NCBI GenBank assembly: GCA_032622095.1
Contig: CP136062.1
Location: forward strand, 34,224,918 to 34,288,917
Reading direction: 5' to 3'
Source: Siphonodentalium dalli
Taxonomy: Eukaryota > Mollusca > Scaphopoda > Gadilida > Siphonodentaliidae
DNA length: 64,000 bases
Position numbers and translations under genes: made by a program. Positions within the stretch are counted from its first letter, which is position 1, and each line of letters starts with the position of its first letter. This document shows, piece by piece, positions 1-12,719 of this stretch. The notes beneath the pieces are model-generated. The model ran no database searches and was not told the DNA's origin. It was given only the letters and a program-made list of their open reading frames with translations.

Positions 1-1015
1 TACTACATGGTACTCCCTTGTGTTTTAATAATTTGCGTTCATAATATACCAACATGCATTTTTGGGATACAAGCGAAATAATCGTGTTTCATCGCTTCAT
101 CGGAGGCAACTATGACCACTATTTCCACACACTGACAATAGGATTTACATATTTTACCCAGAACTCTATGAATATCCCTCAAATTGTAATATAGCAGTGA
201 ATTGTAAAAGGTTTGGTGTTGTTGATATCAAAATAAACTATAATTGGTCACATTCGTGAGACTGCTCTGAGTCGATTTATCTCTGCTTCTAGAAAATGTC
301 ACAAAATCAATAAATCCATACTAAATCCCATTTAGCTTTCTAATTGCACATATATCACACGATTCAAGACATACCTTACAGACAAAACTGAGTTGCTGTT
401 CGGTTTCTAGACGCCAAAAAAGTCCAGATTAAACTGTTGTATGAGACCCTGCTTCCTCTCTCGTGAGACAACTTAGAGAGAATTCGTACATCTCTAATCA
501 AAAGTTTCTCTTATACTCTGCAATCATTCTTCATCGCGTAATTCGAGCGTTTATTATATCTTATAGGACTAGCTAATCAATTTTGCACAAAATGTAAATT
601 TCATTCGATTTTATCCAGTTGGGCGGCCATTTTAGGACAAACATTCCACATATATGGTTTACGACTAAGTACCGCTAGTGTATATTTAAATTTGTTACAA
701 ATTTGGCATTAACTTGTGCACCCACCACATAAATTCAGCATTTCCCGATACCAACTGCCATTCTGGACGCCATGTTGAATTGAGAACTTTCCCCAAAACG
801 GATTTTAGCGGATTTTGTATATATGTTGTTCAGCAAACCAGTCTGCGAAGTTTGAGACCAAAACGGCTTCTTTACCAATTTATTCCGGGTCTAACCGCCT
901 AACGACCATACTATTATTGTTGATAGTGAAAGCTATGATTTGTCAAAGATATTTAGTTTCATTCGGAATGTGAAATAACAAGTTAATAGGGGGATGTTTG
1001 CCCCTTCAAATTGCA
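1..1015. other. no gene seen; AT-rich unique sequence
   Basis: No ORF with recognisable similarity, no splice-bounded exon and no obvious repeat structure. The one short ORF here (714-902) has no low-complexity, signal or domain feature that would support it. Confidence 0.6.
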
Positions 1016-1545
1016 AGGCCGATCTGTCTCTTCCTGATTTATCTGCCATATCCTGGACTGATTTTAACAAAATTTGGTCATGATTCGGGGTACCCCAGTG
1101 GATGTCATAATGGCAATAGTTTTTGAAAATTTAATTTGAAAAATAAATGAAAAACAATTCATATTCAATTTTTTTTTCATTAAAAAACAAGGGCACGCCG
1201 TCGGGGCGTGGCATAAACCGCCCGTTTCTGGAGTATAGTGGGGCATGTAGACAGAACCCATATTTTAACCCAAATTTGGTTCAGTTCACTCGACTCAATC
1301 TAAATTTATCATCTGGAAACCGCATATCAGGTAAAATCTAAGTCGAACAGGGGGCACAACTCAGTCAAAATCACGCGGACGAAACCCATATTCGAACTTG
1401 ATCTGTATTTTGGTGTGGTAACTAACATACCAAATTCGGTTCAGTTCACTCGATTCAATCTAAAGTTATCACCCGGAAACCAAAAGTGGATGGACGGACG
1501 TACGGACGACGGATGGACAGACGGACGGACAGATAACCCATTTAC
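1016..1545 (-). repeat. dispersed 160-bp tandem repeat, reverse orientation
   Basis: The segment TCAGTTCACTCGA occurs at 1281 and 1441, giving a 160-bp period. Read on the minus strand it carries GGTTTCCGGGTGATAACTTTAG, AAGTTCGAATATGGGTTT and CGACTTAGA, which are the hallmarks of the repeat at 23,590-24,190. The end at 1490-1540 is a run of GGACGGAC-type motifs, the mirror of the CGTCCGTC head of the other copy. The two loci are therefore members of one family in opposite orientations. Confidence 0.75.
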
Positions 1546-1637
1546 ATAATATGACCGTTTTATCAAACGGGCGTATAAAAAATGTTCACTGTTTTCTTTT
1601 TGGTTAATTTGAGTAAGTAGTTAAATCTATTTTTTTA

Positions 1638-1880
1638 AAAGAGTTATGTCCTACCCCTATTTTACCAAGTGACCCCATTTCATTTGAACAAATCTGAATC
1701 CTAGTCATCCAAGGACCACATATAAGATAAATAAACCCGATAGTTCTTGAGAAGTTGTTTTGAGAATCACTATGGAGGGAAAGAGTTATTGCACTGGCTT
1801 CACAACTATTTGACCAAGTGACCTCATTTGAATAAATCTGAATGTGAGCCACCTAGGGAACATCCAAAACCAAATAATAT
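1638..1880. repeat. degenerate two-copy tandem repeat (about 142 bp)
   Basis: Two diverged copies share 'gagttat', 'gaccaagtgacc' and 'aaatctgaat' blocks, the first at about 1640-1735 and the second at about 1782-1880. It is non-coding. Confidence 0.5.
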
Positions 1881-3160
1881 GATTGTACGTGACACATAAT
1901 GGAGCAACCACAAATGTTATCATCAAGTTCAATATTGCAATAATTATAAGATGTTGCGTACTACATGTACCTGTGCTATACCACTCGCTGAGATATCATC
2001 ACATTAAAATACCAGGTTAGAACGTGGGTTGAGAATTTGAGATAATCATATACATGTGTAGTAACCAATAGCCGGGTTACTAGTACCTGATGTTGCCAAT
2101 CATGTGAACTATTCAAACCCAGCATTACATTGCTGAATGCTTCTGTTCCCACATACATGTAACTACCAACCCTGAGTTATAAATTATTTATAAATTTCAG
2201 ACAAAAATTATGATAGTGACTGGTTGATCTTAGGGTAGTGTGCTATATAATGATATACGCATGGGCTTGCTATGTGAATGTATATACCGGTAACAGCATT
2301 ATCCTATTGTGTTCAGTCCAAACATATTTTACTAAAGTTCAAACATAAGAAAATAACAACTGATAACCTGGTGTGAATTGAACTGTGGTGGGCTCTCAAG
2401 CCTATCTACCCTTGCACGTCAGAACAAAATGCCATTAAATGACATAAGTAGCTTGAGGATGGATGTGATCCATCAAACCGCAGTTAATTCAACCAGGCCC
2501 ACAGGTCCTTGTTGTCTGCAATCACATTATCACAAGTACATGTACAGGTTTAAATGTTTAATGGATTATTTTTTCATGAATACAGAAATTCTCATGAATA
2601 AGTGGTAAATACATTATGTACATGTATATGGTATATAATAGCATCAGCGGAAGTTTAATTAGAATTTCCAATGGATGGAAATGGAAGGTCACTTTAATAT
2701 TTGAGTCGGAAGTGTTCTGAATGTGAAGAGTCAATTTAATGAAATATGGATTGGTTCACCTGAGTGAATCGATGTGTGTGAACATACCGTACATGTAAAG
2801 TGTCCCTTTAATGAAATGTTGAGATGATGGAATAAACGATGAAATTGCAATTTCCTTTAATGAAAAAAACAATGATGAAATTGGATTACATGTATGTCTA
2901 CAGTATGCTGGTGAAAATGTGAATTAACTGAAATGAAATGATGAAAGTGTCAATGACACTGTAGCTCAACTTGAAAAGGGAATAATTTCATGTGTTACAG
3001 TCAATAGAGCGATTAGCAATGTGGAAAGTTGAAATGGCTAAGTAATTCTAGATTATCAACATGAAGAGATATATGTAAAGTAAGATCAAAGATGGTAGAT
3101 GGCGGCTGTTTTCAAATAAAATTCAAAAACATTTGATAGCTTCCACAGTGTATCTGCCCA
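1881..3160. other. no gene seen; dispersed 'GTCACTTTAAT' motifs
   Basis: AT-rich sequence with ACATGTA-rich stretches and scattered copies of a short motif reading 'gtcactttaat' or 'tcaatttaatgaaat' near 2690, 2730 and 2800. It recurs near 4915, 5215, 5335 and 6835-6885. No exon or RNA gene is supported. Confidence 0.5.
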
Positions 3161-4160
3161 TTTCTGGTGAATGAATTCATGGAGTTTCAAGGAGGTTCCA
3201 GTAGTCAATTCAAGGATTTTCAAGGGCTGCCCCGACAATTTTCAAGGAGTTTCCAGGAACCAACTGTTGAACATTACAACGGGCTGATGTTGGTAGTACC
3301 GGTTGTACTAGTGATCTAGCAGCTGTGACACTGACAGTTTGTGCTGCTTGTGGTGCTGGCTGCATAAGACTGACAATGGGTACAGTCCCCTGGAATTCAA
3401 TGGCATTTTTCTGGTGCTTCGAACTCAAATGTCTTTTTGCATAGCTTACATCTAGCGCTAAACGTTTTGTTTTCGACTGCCTCCACCCAATTGAATTTGG
3501 CGCCCCATTGCGACGGGTATTTACATTTACCACCGGGCATGTCATTGCTTAAATTATTTTATTTATTTTAAAATATACGTAAACAAGAAATGAAGGTCAT
3601 TGGAAGCGGATGTGATTTTTTCGTTTTGGTTTCGTTTCTGTTAATTTGTACGTTTTGATGTAAAACACGGGTTTCTAATGTCGAATGTCTATATATTATA
3701 CAAAATACCTCGATCCGATACAATAAAAATACACTGATTACGATACCTGAGTTTGAAAAGCTCGGAACTATTTTTTGTCGTGTTCAATTTTATGATTTCA
3801 TAGGGGGGGATCACATAATTGAAATAGACTCGAGAAAATTAGTTTTGGTGGGAAATGGAGTTACGTCCCATATACCAACAACAATACCACGCTTCATTGG
3901 GGGGGGGGGTGTCACATAATTACAATTGATTCGAGAGAATTGCCACCAGCGGAAATTACTTCCCATATACCAACAACGCGTTCGGAACTAAACTATCTAT
4001 ATTTAATGACTCCCGATTAATCGATATATCTGGGTTTTAGGGCTACACGGAATTCCAGGGTTTTCAAGGGGTGGGCATTCAATTCAATGGTTTCAATGGC
4101 CCTGGATAATTGATTTTCCAAATCAAGGGGTTTCAAGGAATTCAAGGAGCCGCAGATACC
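3160..4160. repeat. 'TTCAAGGAGTTTCAAGG' low-complexity motif clusters
   Basis: Two clusters (about 3170-3260 and 4040-4150) are built from variants of 'ttcaagga', 'tttccagg' and 'ttcaagggg'. Between them are two similar segments (about 3790-3870 and 3890-3970) sharing 'gtcacataattgaaat', 'cgagaaaatt' and 'cccatataccaacaac'. These look like a decayed duplicated repeat. They overlap the zinc-finger relic. Confidence 0.45.
3210..3540 (-). pseudogene. relic of a BED/C2H2-like zinc-finger protein, frameshifted
   Basis: On the minus strand an ATG at 3540 opens a 47-codon frame. It has an aromatic-rich N-terminal block (QWGAKFNW) followed by CKLCKKTF, the C-x2-C half of a zinc finger of the type found at the N-terminus of many DNA-transposon-related proteins; a stop follows at 3399-3397. 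The expected His half (HLSSKH, then a Gln/Pro/Val-rich stretch) appears in the neighbouring frame, which stays open to 3210. The finger is thus split over two frames, and no transposase core follows. A real short exon cannot be excluded, but no clear donor site was recognised. Confidence 0.4.
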
Positions 4161-4244
4161 CTCTAGTATCCATCTAGTAGATCAATATCAAGATTAATAT
4201 GAAGTTTGGAAATGATTGGCTGAGGGAAGTGGATTGTAGGGTTT

Positions 4245-4760
4245 GCCAAAGAATTTCCTCATGCAAAGAGTGAAATCAAAGATGACTGCCAGAAAATGAC
4301 TCATTCTCATGTACATACATGCACCCTAAATCTAGTTGGATGAACGTTGTATACAACTCGTTGGTGCGAATTTGTTGTGTACTTATTATCCAACAGTTTA
4401 GTACGATGTACACAACTGATTGCGTGAACTGTCCTCTGTTGTATTACTTTGGCACCCATTTTATTTTTACCGAATGATGCCAAAATGAGTCGTTCCCATC
4501 TACATGTCAATGTCATGAGCCATGACAAATTTCACAATGATCCGACCAAAGGTAGACCTGGTGCCCGTGCCAAAGGATTTAGTCATGCAAAGAGTAAAAT
4601 CCAAGATGGCTGCCAGCAGCCATGTTTTATGCCAGAATGACCCCAAAATGACTCATTCCCATCTAACGGTACATGTCAATGCCCATGACAAATTTCATAA
4701 TGATCCGACCAAAGGTACGACCTGTAGCCCGTGCTAAATCACTCATGCACACAAGGACGA
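4245..4760. repeat. 163-bp tandem repeat, about 2.5 copies
   Basis: CATGACAAATTTCA occurs at 4521 and 4684 (period 163). Shared blocks include 'aatgatccgaccaaagg', 'atgcaaagagt' and 'aagatggctgccag'; a more diverged copy begins near 4258. The overlapping short ORFs here repeat the same peptide because of the tandem structure and are not genes. Confidence 0.7.
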
Positions 4761-4929
4761 CGGATACCAAGCCATGGCAATATCTCAAACTTTACAAAGT
4801 GAAGTGTCGCTTTCATGAATTGGCGATGTCTGTGCAATCTACTTCGATGAGGAAAAAGACTATCAAATTGGTTTGTATCGCTTTAATGATTATAATGATG
4901 TCAGATGAATCAGATGTGTCACTTTAACT

Positions 4930-6590
4930 TATCCAAAAAAATACCAAATTATCTTCACCCAACCAACCTAACATACATGTACATGTAGCTCTGAACAGAG
5001 CCTCTTCTAACCAAAATCTGTAATTTGGAATGAGCTCTTCAGCAAGTTCAGCAAAATGACTGATTTTGGGAAATTGTATATGTACATGTACATTTAATAA
5101 ATTTATAGGTAAGATCCCTCGATAACCACAATGATGGCTAGATGGTTACACGCATTGAGAGGCATAGAAATGGAAAATGTTGCTTTAGTGAAATATTGAT
5201 TGGATGGAAATGGAATGTCACTTTAATAGTTGAGTTGGATGTCGATTATCTTCACTGAAGGTAATCGGTGCAATTCGCGATGTACAAACTGAAATTGTCG
5301 GCTGAGTGGAATGAAGTGTTGTGATTGTGAAGTGTCACTTTAATCAGGGTTTCCGTTAGGGGTTATGGGAATGGTACCCTATGGCCACTGGTAGAAACAA
5401 ATTATGAATATACAAGATTATATCCAGATAACACTATATGCATAGTATACCTGTATCTACAATACATTAAGCTGTTATCACCTTGTTCATTATGGGAGTT
5501 GAAAATGGGAAGAAGAAAAAAAGGGGGTTTACCCCCCTCCCTACCCTAATTTTTTGTTTTTTGTCATCCGTTACCGGAAACGAAGGTACTTTTTATTTGG
5601 CCTAAATTAATTGTCATGTGATGGCATCTATGTGAGTACATGTACATTTATGCCTCTATACATGTACATGCTTAGATCAGACACTTGCACAACACAGCCC
5701 AGCATGGGAGTTGCTTGCACATATACATGTCCATTCATAGCCATACAGCACCCAACTTTTAGGGGGGGGGCTGCGACATTTTGCCCGAATTTTTTAACAT
5801 TTGATTTTCATGGTTGTAACACATATATACACACATAAATATAACAGACTAAATTAACCTTAAATACATATACCGCTATATATAATTGGGCAGAAATGAG
5901 AAAACACTGTAATTTCCCTCTGATACAACAATGTATACAATTCGATTTGTCTGAATTTGACTAAAAATATCTGCAATTTGACCGATCATTGGGGGTGGTG
6001 GTGCTGCAGCCCTACCAGTCGCCCTGGCCCATACGGCTATGTATACATTTGTATTGGTGTACATGGACATGGCCGGGGTGTCCATTTGACAGTGACATGG
6101 TTACAGTGTCTTCGTGACATACATGTAGGGTTTCAAATATCCAACTGCACCCAATAGTCCAGACCAAAATTCCACAAATGATGCAAATTTAACACGATGG
6201 CGAACAACTGACAATGATGACCAACAACGACAACAACATACCGTATATTGAACAACAAACAACCAGGGCAGAATTTAGCTGGAATTTAACTGTATTCACA
6301 TCGTAATTTCCAATGCAATTTCCAATTTATGCCGACCAATTTACAATGAAAATACATGTAATTGGTAGGGAATGCGATAACAAAAATCTACCAATGCTGC
6401 AAAATCATTAAATTTAACGACTTGCATACAATGTACATCCAGTTATGCATAAAAAATGACGTTAACATGGCGTAATGATTGACGTTATTTAGACACTGTA
6501 AATTGTAGTTGAGTCATGAACGTACATGTATTAGTAGTGCCGGTAGTGCATACACTTCTGCTGAACGCAGCAATATTCAATTTTAAGAGG
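4930..6590. other. no gene seen; ACATGTA-rich repeats and short homopolymers
   Basis: Many 'tacatgtacatgta' stretches, two 'gtcactttaat' motifs, and short G runs (for example 5761-5770). No coding feature is supported. Confidence 0.5.
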
Positions 6591-6593
6591 TCA

Positions 6594-6835
6594 TGTTTAC
6601 GACGACAAACAACCGAGGATGACGACAGATGGCGAACAGCGGGGATCACGACAAACAACTGAAAACAAAGGACCAACAAGTGACTATGTACAATGAACGA
6701 CCAACAGCGGAAAAACGACCAACGACAAACGAATGAACCAATTGAAGGACGAGGATAAACGAACGAACGACCGACGAAGAAAAATGACCAACGACAAACA
6801 CAACGACCGAAGGCTGATGACAAATGACCGAATAT
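6594..6835. repeat. imprecise 'CGACAAACAAC' simple repeat
   Basis: A purine-biased stretch built from variants of 'gacgacaaac', 'aacgaccgac' and 'gaccaacgac'. The antisense ORFs across it translate as low-complexity Val/Phe/Ser-rich peptide and are artefacts of composition. Confidence 0.6.
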
Positions 6836-7113
6836 GTCACTTTAATGAAATGTTGATTTAATGGAAATGGAATGTCACTTTAACAGTTATTACCACACCC
6901 CTCTGGATTAGAAAAAAGGGTTTTCCCAATCCACCCCCTTCCCAGAGTCCCCAGCTGTTGTTGACTTGTGAACTCCTTGGTTGATTCACTTACATGTATG
7001 TACATCACACCACCTTTATACAAGCCCAATTATACTACATGTAGTACACTACTACATTAATGTACAGCTATGCTCTAATTAATCGACCCCTTTAACGAGG
7101 TTATGGGCCGGTA

Positions 7114-7316
7114 ATGACCGCGGTCATACCGCCACTACATCGCGGTCATGTGGTAGTACACCGTCCATTCGCGGTGCCCCGCGGTAACGCGGGGTATCTG
7201 ACCGCGGTAGTTTGTAAGTCCACCGCGGTAATCTAGTCCGTTATCGGCGTACACCGCGGTAGTATTTTCCGTGACCGCCTTCCACCGCGGTCATTTCCCG
7301 TGTAAACCGCGATTGA
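7114..7316. repeat. clustered palindromic octamer ACCGCGGT array
   Basis: Perfect ACCGCGGT copies sit at 7117, 7201, 7222, 7253 and 7283, with near copies (TCGCGGTC, CCGCGGTA, AACCGCGA) between and after them, mostly 20-31 bp apart. The first is part of the 14-bp perfect palindrome ATGACCGCGGTCAT (7114-7127). The block is markedly GC- and CpG-rich against an AT-rich background. It could be a decayed minisatellite or a cluster of binding sites for a dimeric DNA-binding protein; sequence alone does not decide. Confidence 0.65.
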
Positions 7317-7319
7317 AAA

Positions 7320-9700
7320 ATCTGCTGATAAGAATATTTTTTCAATGTTGTTTTTGAAAACACAAGGCTGTGTAAGATATAACAGCGATTTTTGATCTGT
7401 CTTGTTCAATTTTTCCTATAATTTGCGTTAATATATGAAGAAACTGAAGCTTACATTCGCGTGAAACTAAATTTATTTTAGAGTATCTTCAATCATTGTT
7501 GACGTCTCCGCGTGATTCCTTTGAAGTCGCCGCTTACTGGCGAACGCCACGTGCAAATAGGTGATAATGTGCTGGGATCTATATTCAGAATTACTTCCAA
7601 GTTTACTCGTACGTAACCCAACTGGAATATTCGGATAGCGAGTTTTTAGCGGAATGTTGCAGAATAATCGCGACCACAGGTAAGCCAATGAGAAAGAGAA
7701 TCTTCAAATTCAATTCCAAATATGACGGCACAAGCTACTCCAAAGAATAATAAAATCCGATATAAAGAACTATTAAACACCACCTCACAGTGTCTTTATT
7801 TTATTCTGTGCCCCAGCAGATGTTTAAGAAAATATTTATCAGAAAATATTTATTAGTATTTGAAAACTCGACACATATAAGCACGATAGAGGTCACGATG
7901 TACTGTAAACAGTATGCGTCCTTGGCCTGACTCATTGCATCATGTCATGGTCACGTGTGCATGACCCACATTCAATGACTGCGGCATAATACCTTTGATG
8001 TATCTAGTATTGCGACATACACAATGTCATGTAGTTAACTGCACGTGTTTACAACTTATAATTTCTACTGGATGACATCACATTTGGAATGATGTTTTTT
8101 AAAGCCCGGAAACGATCATTGTACAAACCCCCAACAACCTGTCCTATTATTTGATGACGCAATAGCGTGAACCCGTGTACATGGGTATATTCAATTTCAA
8201 ATGACATTGTGCTTTCTAATTTCATTTTCTTCAAATTTAAAATGGATAAATGTGACGTCAAAAGTAAATGTCTTTTTAAAGTTACGAAAGTTGGACTGCC
8301 ATGTCATTAGTGTTCAGTCCGAACATCAAGCAAAGTGTGTAAGCCTTTACTCGAGGATTTGTCTTTCTTCGGATTATATGCTACGACTTTCTTCTTCGGA
8401 TTTGCATCACTTTTGACAAAAAATACTGATCACATGTGTACAAATATGTTAATAAAGGGCTTAAATGTTGACAAATTAATAATTCAACTTAATCACGTGC
8501 CTAACCCATGATATAAATGTGTTACTCGGACCAAGGCAACTATTTCAAATGCATATGTCTACAAATAAACGCCATATTGATCAGATTACGTGTTAATTTT
8601 TCGTTTCGTATAGACGATAAAATCTACTCATACTCAAAGTACCGTAACTACATGTATATTCAGGAACAAATGAATTCCCAGTACAAATATATATATTCCT
8701 ATATTATATATAAAGCTTGGTTGGGGTTGATACCAGGAACAAAATTGCAACCAAAGACCTACTAGTAGCTACCATGTCTACTACTTTAGTCACTGAGTGT
8801 ACTTGTGTCTATTTGCTATTTTCAAATTGGGTTATGCGAAAGCCACAACGGTATACAGTCCCAAGTTTGTGTACCAATATACACTATATACATACAGGTA
8901 TGGGTTCACAACATCGATTGTAGGATTCTAACTCGTCTTTTTCGTTGTCTTTTCTGGCATCATATTTAGCACTGCGGTCAACGGGGAAATTGCTAAATAG
9001 TGATATTTATATGAAGACAATAGACACGACGTGCCCCATTTCGGCCCGCGCGCACAAATATGACCAGATGTGTTGATTTTGTTATTCTTTCGTGTTATTA
9101 TTTGATCAAATAACAATACAAATGGAAAAGTATCCCAAATTCCATCCATCCATCGCTGTTATTTGGTGTGTGTAATGCTATTTTCGTTTTAAATATATAA
9201 TTGTTGCGTGTATCCATGCACAGACACCCTAAACGCACATATAAATTTATTAATTAATTTAATAGGATTATACCAAATTAATGTTTACAATTACTTGGAC
9301 GAATAATGGCAATATATCGTGTAACAATTCGTTCACAAATGTCAATATAAGTACCACAGTATTTCCCCATTATGCATGGGCCCGGTCATCCACCCGTGAA
9401 GTTTCAGAAAATATGCACACCATCGGTTTGTTATGAATGTATTATTTTACAATTATTCATAATCTACAAATCTCCATCGCTTCAGCACTCACTGGAATGG
9501 AACACCGTGTCACTTAAACTGAGTCAATGATGCGCGTCCCGTGGAATCTAGTTAAACTGCACCAGTTAGGGTCTGCTAGTGAAATCACTGTATGCATATA
9601 TTGTGTGTCAATGTTATATATGTATGGTACCCGCGGCACCAATTATGTTATTCAAGGTTAACACAGTATGTATATCATCTGTATAACGTGTTTCATTGAT
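7320..9700. other. no gene seen
   Basis: AT-rich sequence without recognisable exons, RNA genes or clear repeats. The short ORFs here show no domain, signal peptide or splice-bounded structure. Confidence 0.5.
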
Positions 9701-9707
9701 TATTAAT

Positions 9708-9950
9708 CGTTGAGGGGTGTCCACCTTGGAATTTCCAACAGCACCCACCCACACTGAACTGGATAAATCTCAAAACCAATATTCGCACAATATGGGTTCG
9801 AACTATCCAAGTTTTCCTCAAACTTTCGAAATCTTGGAAATTTCAAACCTCATACCCCCCTTAGGTTTGAGATTTCCAATTGAAGACCATTTTAGACTGA
9901 AATGGTTACCAACGATAGAACAAAATATGCTGCTATTGGTCTGAAAACAA
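9708..9950 (+). repeat. dispersed 'GGAATTTCCAACTGCA' repeat family member
   Basis: It contains 'gtgtccaccttggaatttccaa' split by variants, 'ttccaagtttt', 'cttggaaatttc' and 'gagatttccaattgaagaccatttt'. The same blocks recur at about 10,545-10,665, 10,870-11,115, 17,795-17,925, 18,040-18,310 and 38,230-38,320, so this is an interspersed repeat and its ORF (9717-9944) is not a gene. Confidence 0.55.
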
Positions 9951-10174
9951 TATATTACCCACTAATTACTGTGTTGTGTTGGGCATGGACTTTCCAACTG
10001 TTTATAATGCACACACAACCGCATGCATACATGATAGGTGAGTTTATTTACACAGACCGAATTCCGGTGAGATTGGTACACAACGGACGTGATTTGGATA
10101 TCCGATCGAAGCGTTAATGGAGTTTCCCTCACATATTACTACGTTTGGGGAGTTTAAGGATGCTAAGAGACAAT

Positions 10175-11492
10175 CAGTCAGATGCTCGTAGCCCGTTTAT
10201 ATATAACCATGGGTATATGCGAAAAATACACAACGAAAACACATTCCACAGTTTGGACCAATAAGTCTTGCCCTGTGTATTTTGATGTTGAGTTTTTTGA
10301 CAATCGGTCTTCCGTATCATTTCTACAACACATTTATCGTCTTAGTTGCAGCATGACTTTATCGTGTGATCATCACGGAAGCGTTTTCTTTCAGAGTATG
10401 GTCAATACATTGCTGCCGGTGAAGTGTATTCTCGGATAGGAAACAAATAGGCCTATGCCGAGGGCAGAAACTAAGTTGCGAGGGGCACCCCTGGTTGAGT
10501 GTGGGATATTTGGCACTCTGGACTTGTTTAGAGGGTTTTCGTTGGGGTGGTCTCGACCTTGGAATTTCCAACTGCATTAAACCACAGCAAACTCAAGCCC
10601 ATTTAAGTTTATGTAAATCAATTTGCACCACCCCCCGTGCTTTCAATTCCCCCAAATGTTCCATCACAGACTACTAGATGTTAGCCTATTCTAAACGAAC
10701 CTGTAATATTGTGGCCACTTGTCATGCAGGGGGGGGGGGGGTGGTGAAAAAGATGGTTCGGCCCAGTATGAGATTAAATTTTTTTAACATCTAGTGGTAT
10801 AACACCACACAAATTTACACCCCGATCTATTTTTTCTTAAATTAACTAGCAGTTTTTTGACTGGCCACGGGGGAGGGACCAGGACACAAACTTTCCAAGT
10901 GTTTGGAAATTTCCTACCTGTCACGCTCCTAAGGTTGGAAATTTCCGACTGATGACCATTTCAGTCCAATATCTTAACCAAATATATAGGAAAATATGCC
11001 AAATAAATTGTTTGAATATAAAACTACAAGAACATTTTCAACTTAATGTTGGTGTGAAATTTCCAACTAATGTTCAGGCAGGTATGGAATTTCCAACTGG
11101 TGTAAAATTTGACCCCCCCCCCGTCGCCACGTCTCTGTCTATATCATATACATACTTTTTCTAAAAACCCTTAAACTAACTCGACGTGCGATTTCCCTGC
11201 GATCCTGCATGTTGCGCATATTCTAGTATAAAAAGTGCGTCTATTTCAGACGAAGTTCAAACAGTAAATACGACCAGACAAGAGATAGAAACCGCTAATC
11301 TCATATTACCAATCTAACAACACCAGTCGAACATGATTACCTTTCAAAACAATAATACCGGGAACCATGTTACGGACAACCACAGGCACACACACACCAT
11401 GTATAAATAGAACGGCGTTTTTTTTTTGTACGGTTGTATCTGGCATATATATACCCATGGTTATATATAAACGGGGTATGAGCATCTGACCG
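10175..11492. mobile_element. 1.3-kb non-autonomous element with about 42-bp terminal inverted repeats
   Basis: The left end (from 10175) reads CAGTCAGATGCTCG, then about CCCGTTTATATATAACCATG. The right end (to 11492) is the reverse complement with a few mismatches: CCATGGTTATATATAAACGGG then GAGCATCTGACCG. The interior holds two 'aatttccaactg'-type repeat segments, a G run and no coding capacity. Superfamily is not recognisable and no clear target duplication was seen. Confidence 0.6.
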
Positions 11493-11499
11493 AATGTGT

Positions 11500-12330
11500 T
11501 TGCATTATAAATTAATTAAAAATGTATTTTTCACTTTAATTTTTGAACTATTTACAGAACTCAATTTAACATTTAATTTTTTTTAATTAAAGTAAAACTT
11601 TTCTTAAATTAAATTAAAAAAAATAAAAATATATATATATATATATTTGAATCATAATATTGGCTATAGCGACAAATGGTTACAGTTAATCGACGAAAAG
11701 GTTACATATTTTTCTATGCGATCGACTAATATGGTACAGTCGAGGTCATCCTAAAACATCGATTATCTGAACAACAATTTAGTTATACGTGTTCCAACCG
11801 ACTGTTCTACGCAACACCAATGTTCCCACACTGTAATGTACTCAAAGTGTGTAGCGTGAATTTAAAGGGGCTTACCAAGATCACATTTTTTACTCCGTTG
11901 GGATAAATTTGCCAACTAAATGGGGACTATCTTTTCAACATTATTCCAAATTCCCAGTTGTGGTTAGACATATACCTTTAGTCACCAATCTAGATATTGG
12001 GAAAAATAAGTTCTGCTGGCAATATGATAATTTAGTGTGTGAAATTGTCGTTGGTACAAAGGTACCGTAGTCTAAATAGGCGAAAATGTTTGAAAATCGG
12101 AAGAAAGTAGTAGCATATAATCCGAAGAAAGGCAAATGCTCGACTCCAGGCTAACACACTGTGTCAAGTTCAACGTCATGTGCAATCACGTGTATAAATT
12201 CGCGCCAAACAGTGTGGATGACGCAGCATACGCGTAGCGAGCGCACTAGATGCACGCCTTAAAGATGGATTATATCTTTAAATAACAAATTTGAAATAGT
12301 TGCGTGGGTATAAAATAATAAATATGAACT
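11500..12330. other. no gene seen; AT-rich, (AT)n run
   Basis: Very A/T-rich from 11,505 to 11,650, with an (AT)n tract at about 11,630-11,646. After that it is featureless. No coding support. Confidence 0.5.
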
Positions 12331-12716
12331 GAAGACCCCTGTCTGGAAAGGATTCTATCAATTAATATTGATTTTATTTCGAATATTTTATTGGGCCCGT
12401 TTATTTGTCTATTTTTAGAACAGACCATTCGGGTGATACCATATAGCGATATAGAGCATTAGGCTGTTCCTATGGCTACGCACCGAACGTCAAATGTCCC
12501 AGATTGATTGGTTGTATTGTTATATTCCATACTTATAAGCGATAATGAGTATAATTAATGTTTATTTGTGACAAAATTACACCATAACATTTCTGGTCTC
12601 TGTTAACAGTAACCACTATTGTTCGTTAGCTAAACAACCACACCTTTTTAGACCAGAAAATATTCGAAATAAAATGAATATTAATCGACAGAAGCATTTC
12701 CGGACTGGAGTCTTCG
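12331..12716. mobile_element. probable MITE with about 65-bp imperfect terminal inverted repeats
   Basis: The left arm (12331-12395) has GAAGACCCCTGTCTGGAAA and ATTTTATTTCGAATATTTT. The right arm (12651-12716) is its imperfect reverse complement (AAAATATTCGAAATAAAAT and TTTCCGGACTGGAGTCTTC). The total is about 386 bp with no ORF. A miniature inverted-repeat transposon is the simplest reading; superfamily unknown. Confidence 0.55.
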
Positions 12717-12719
12717 ATT

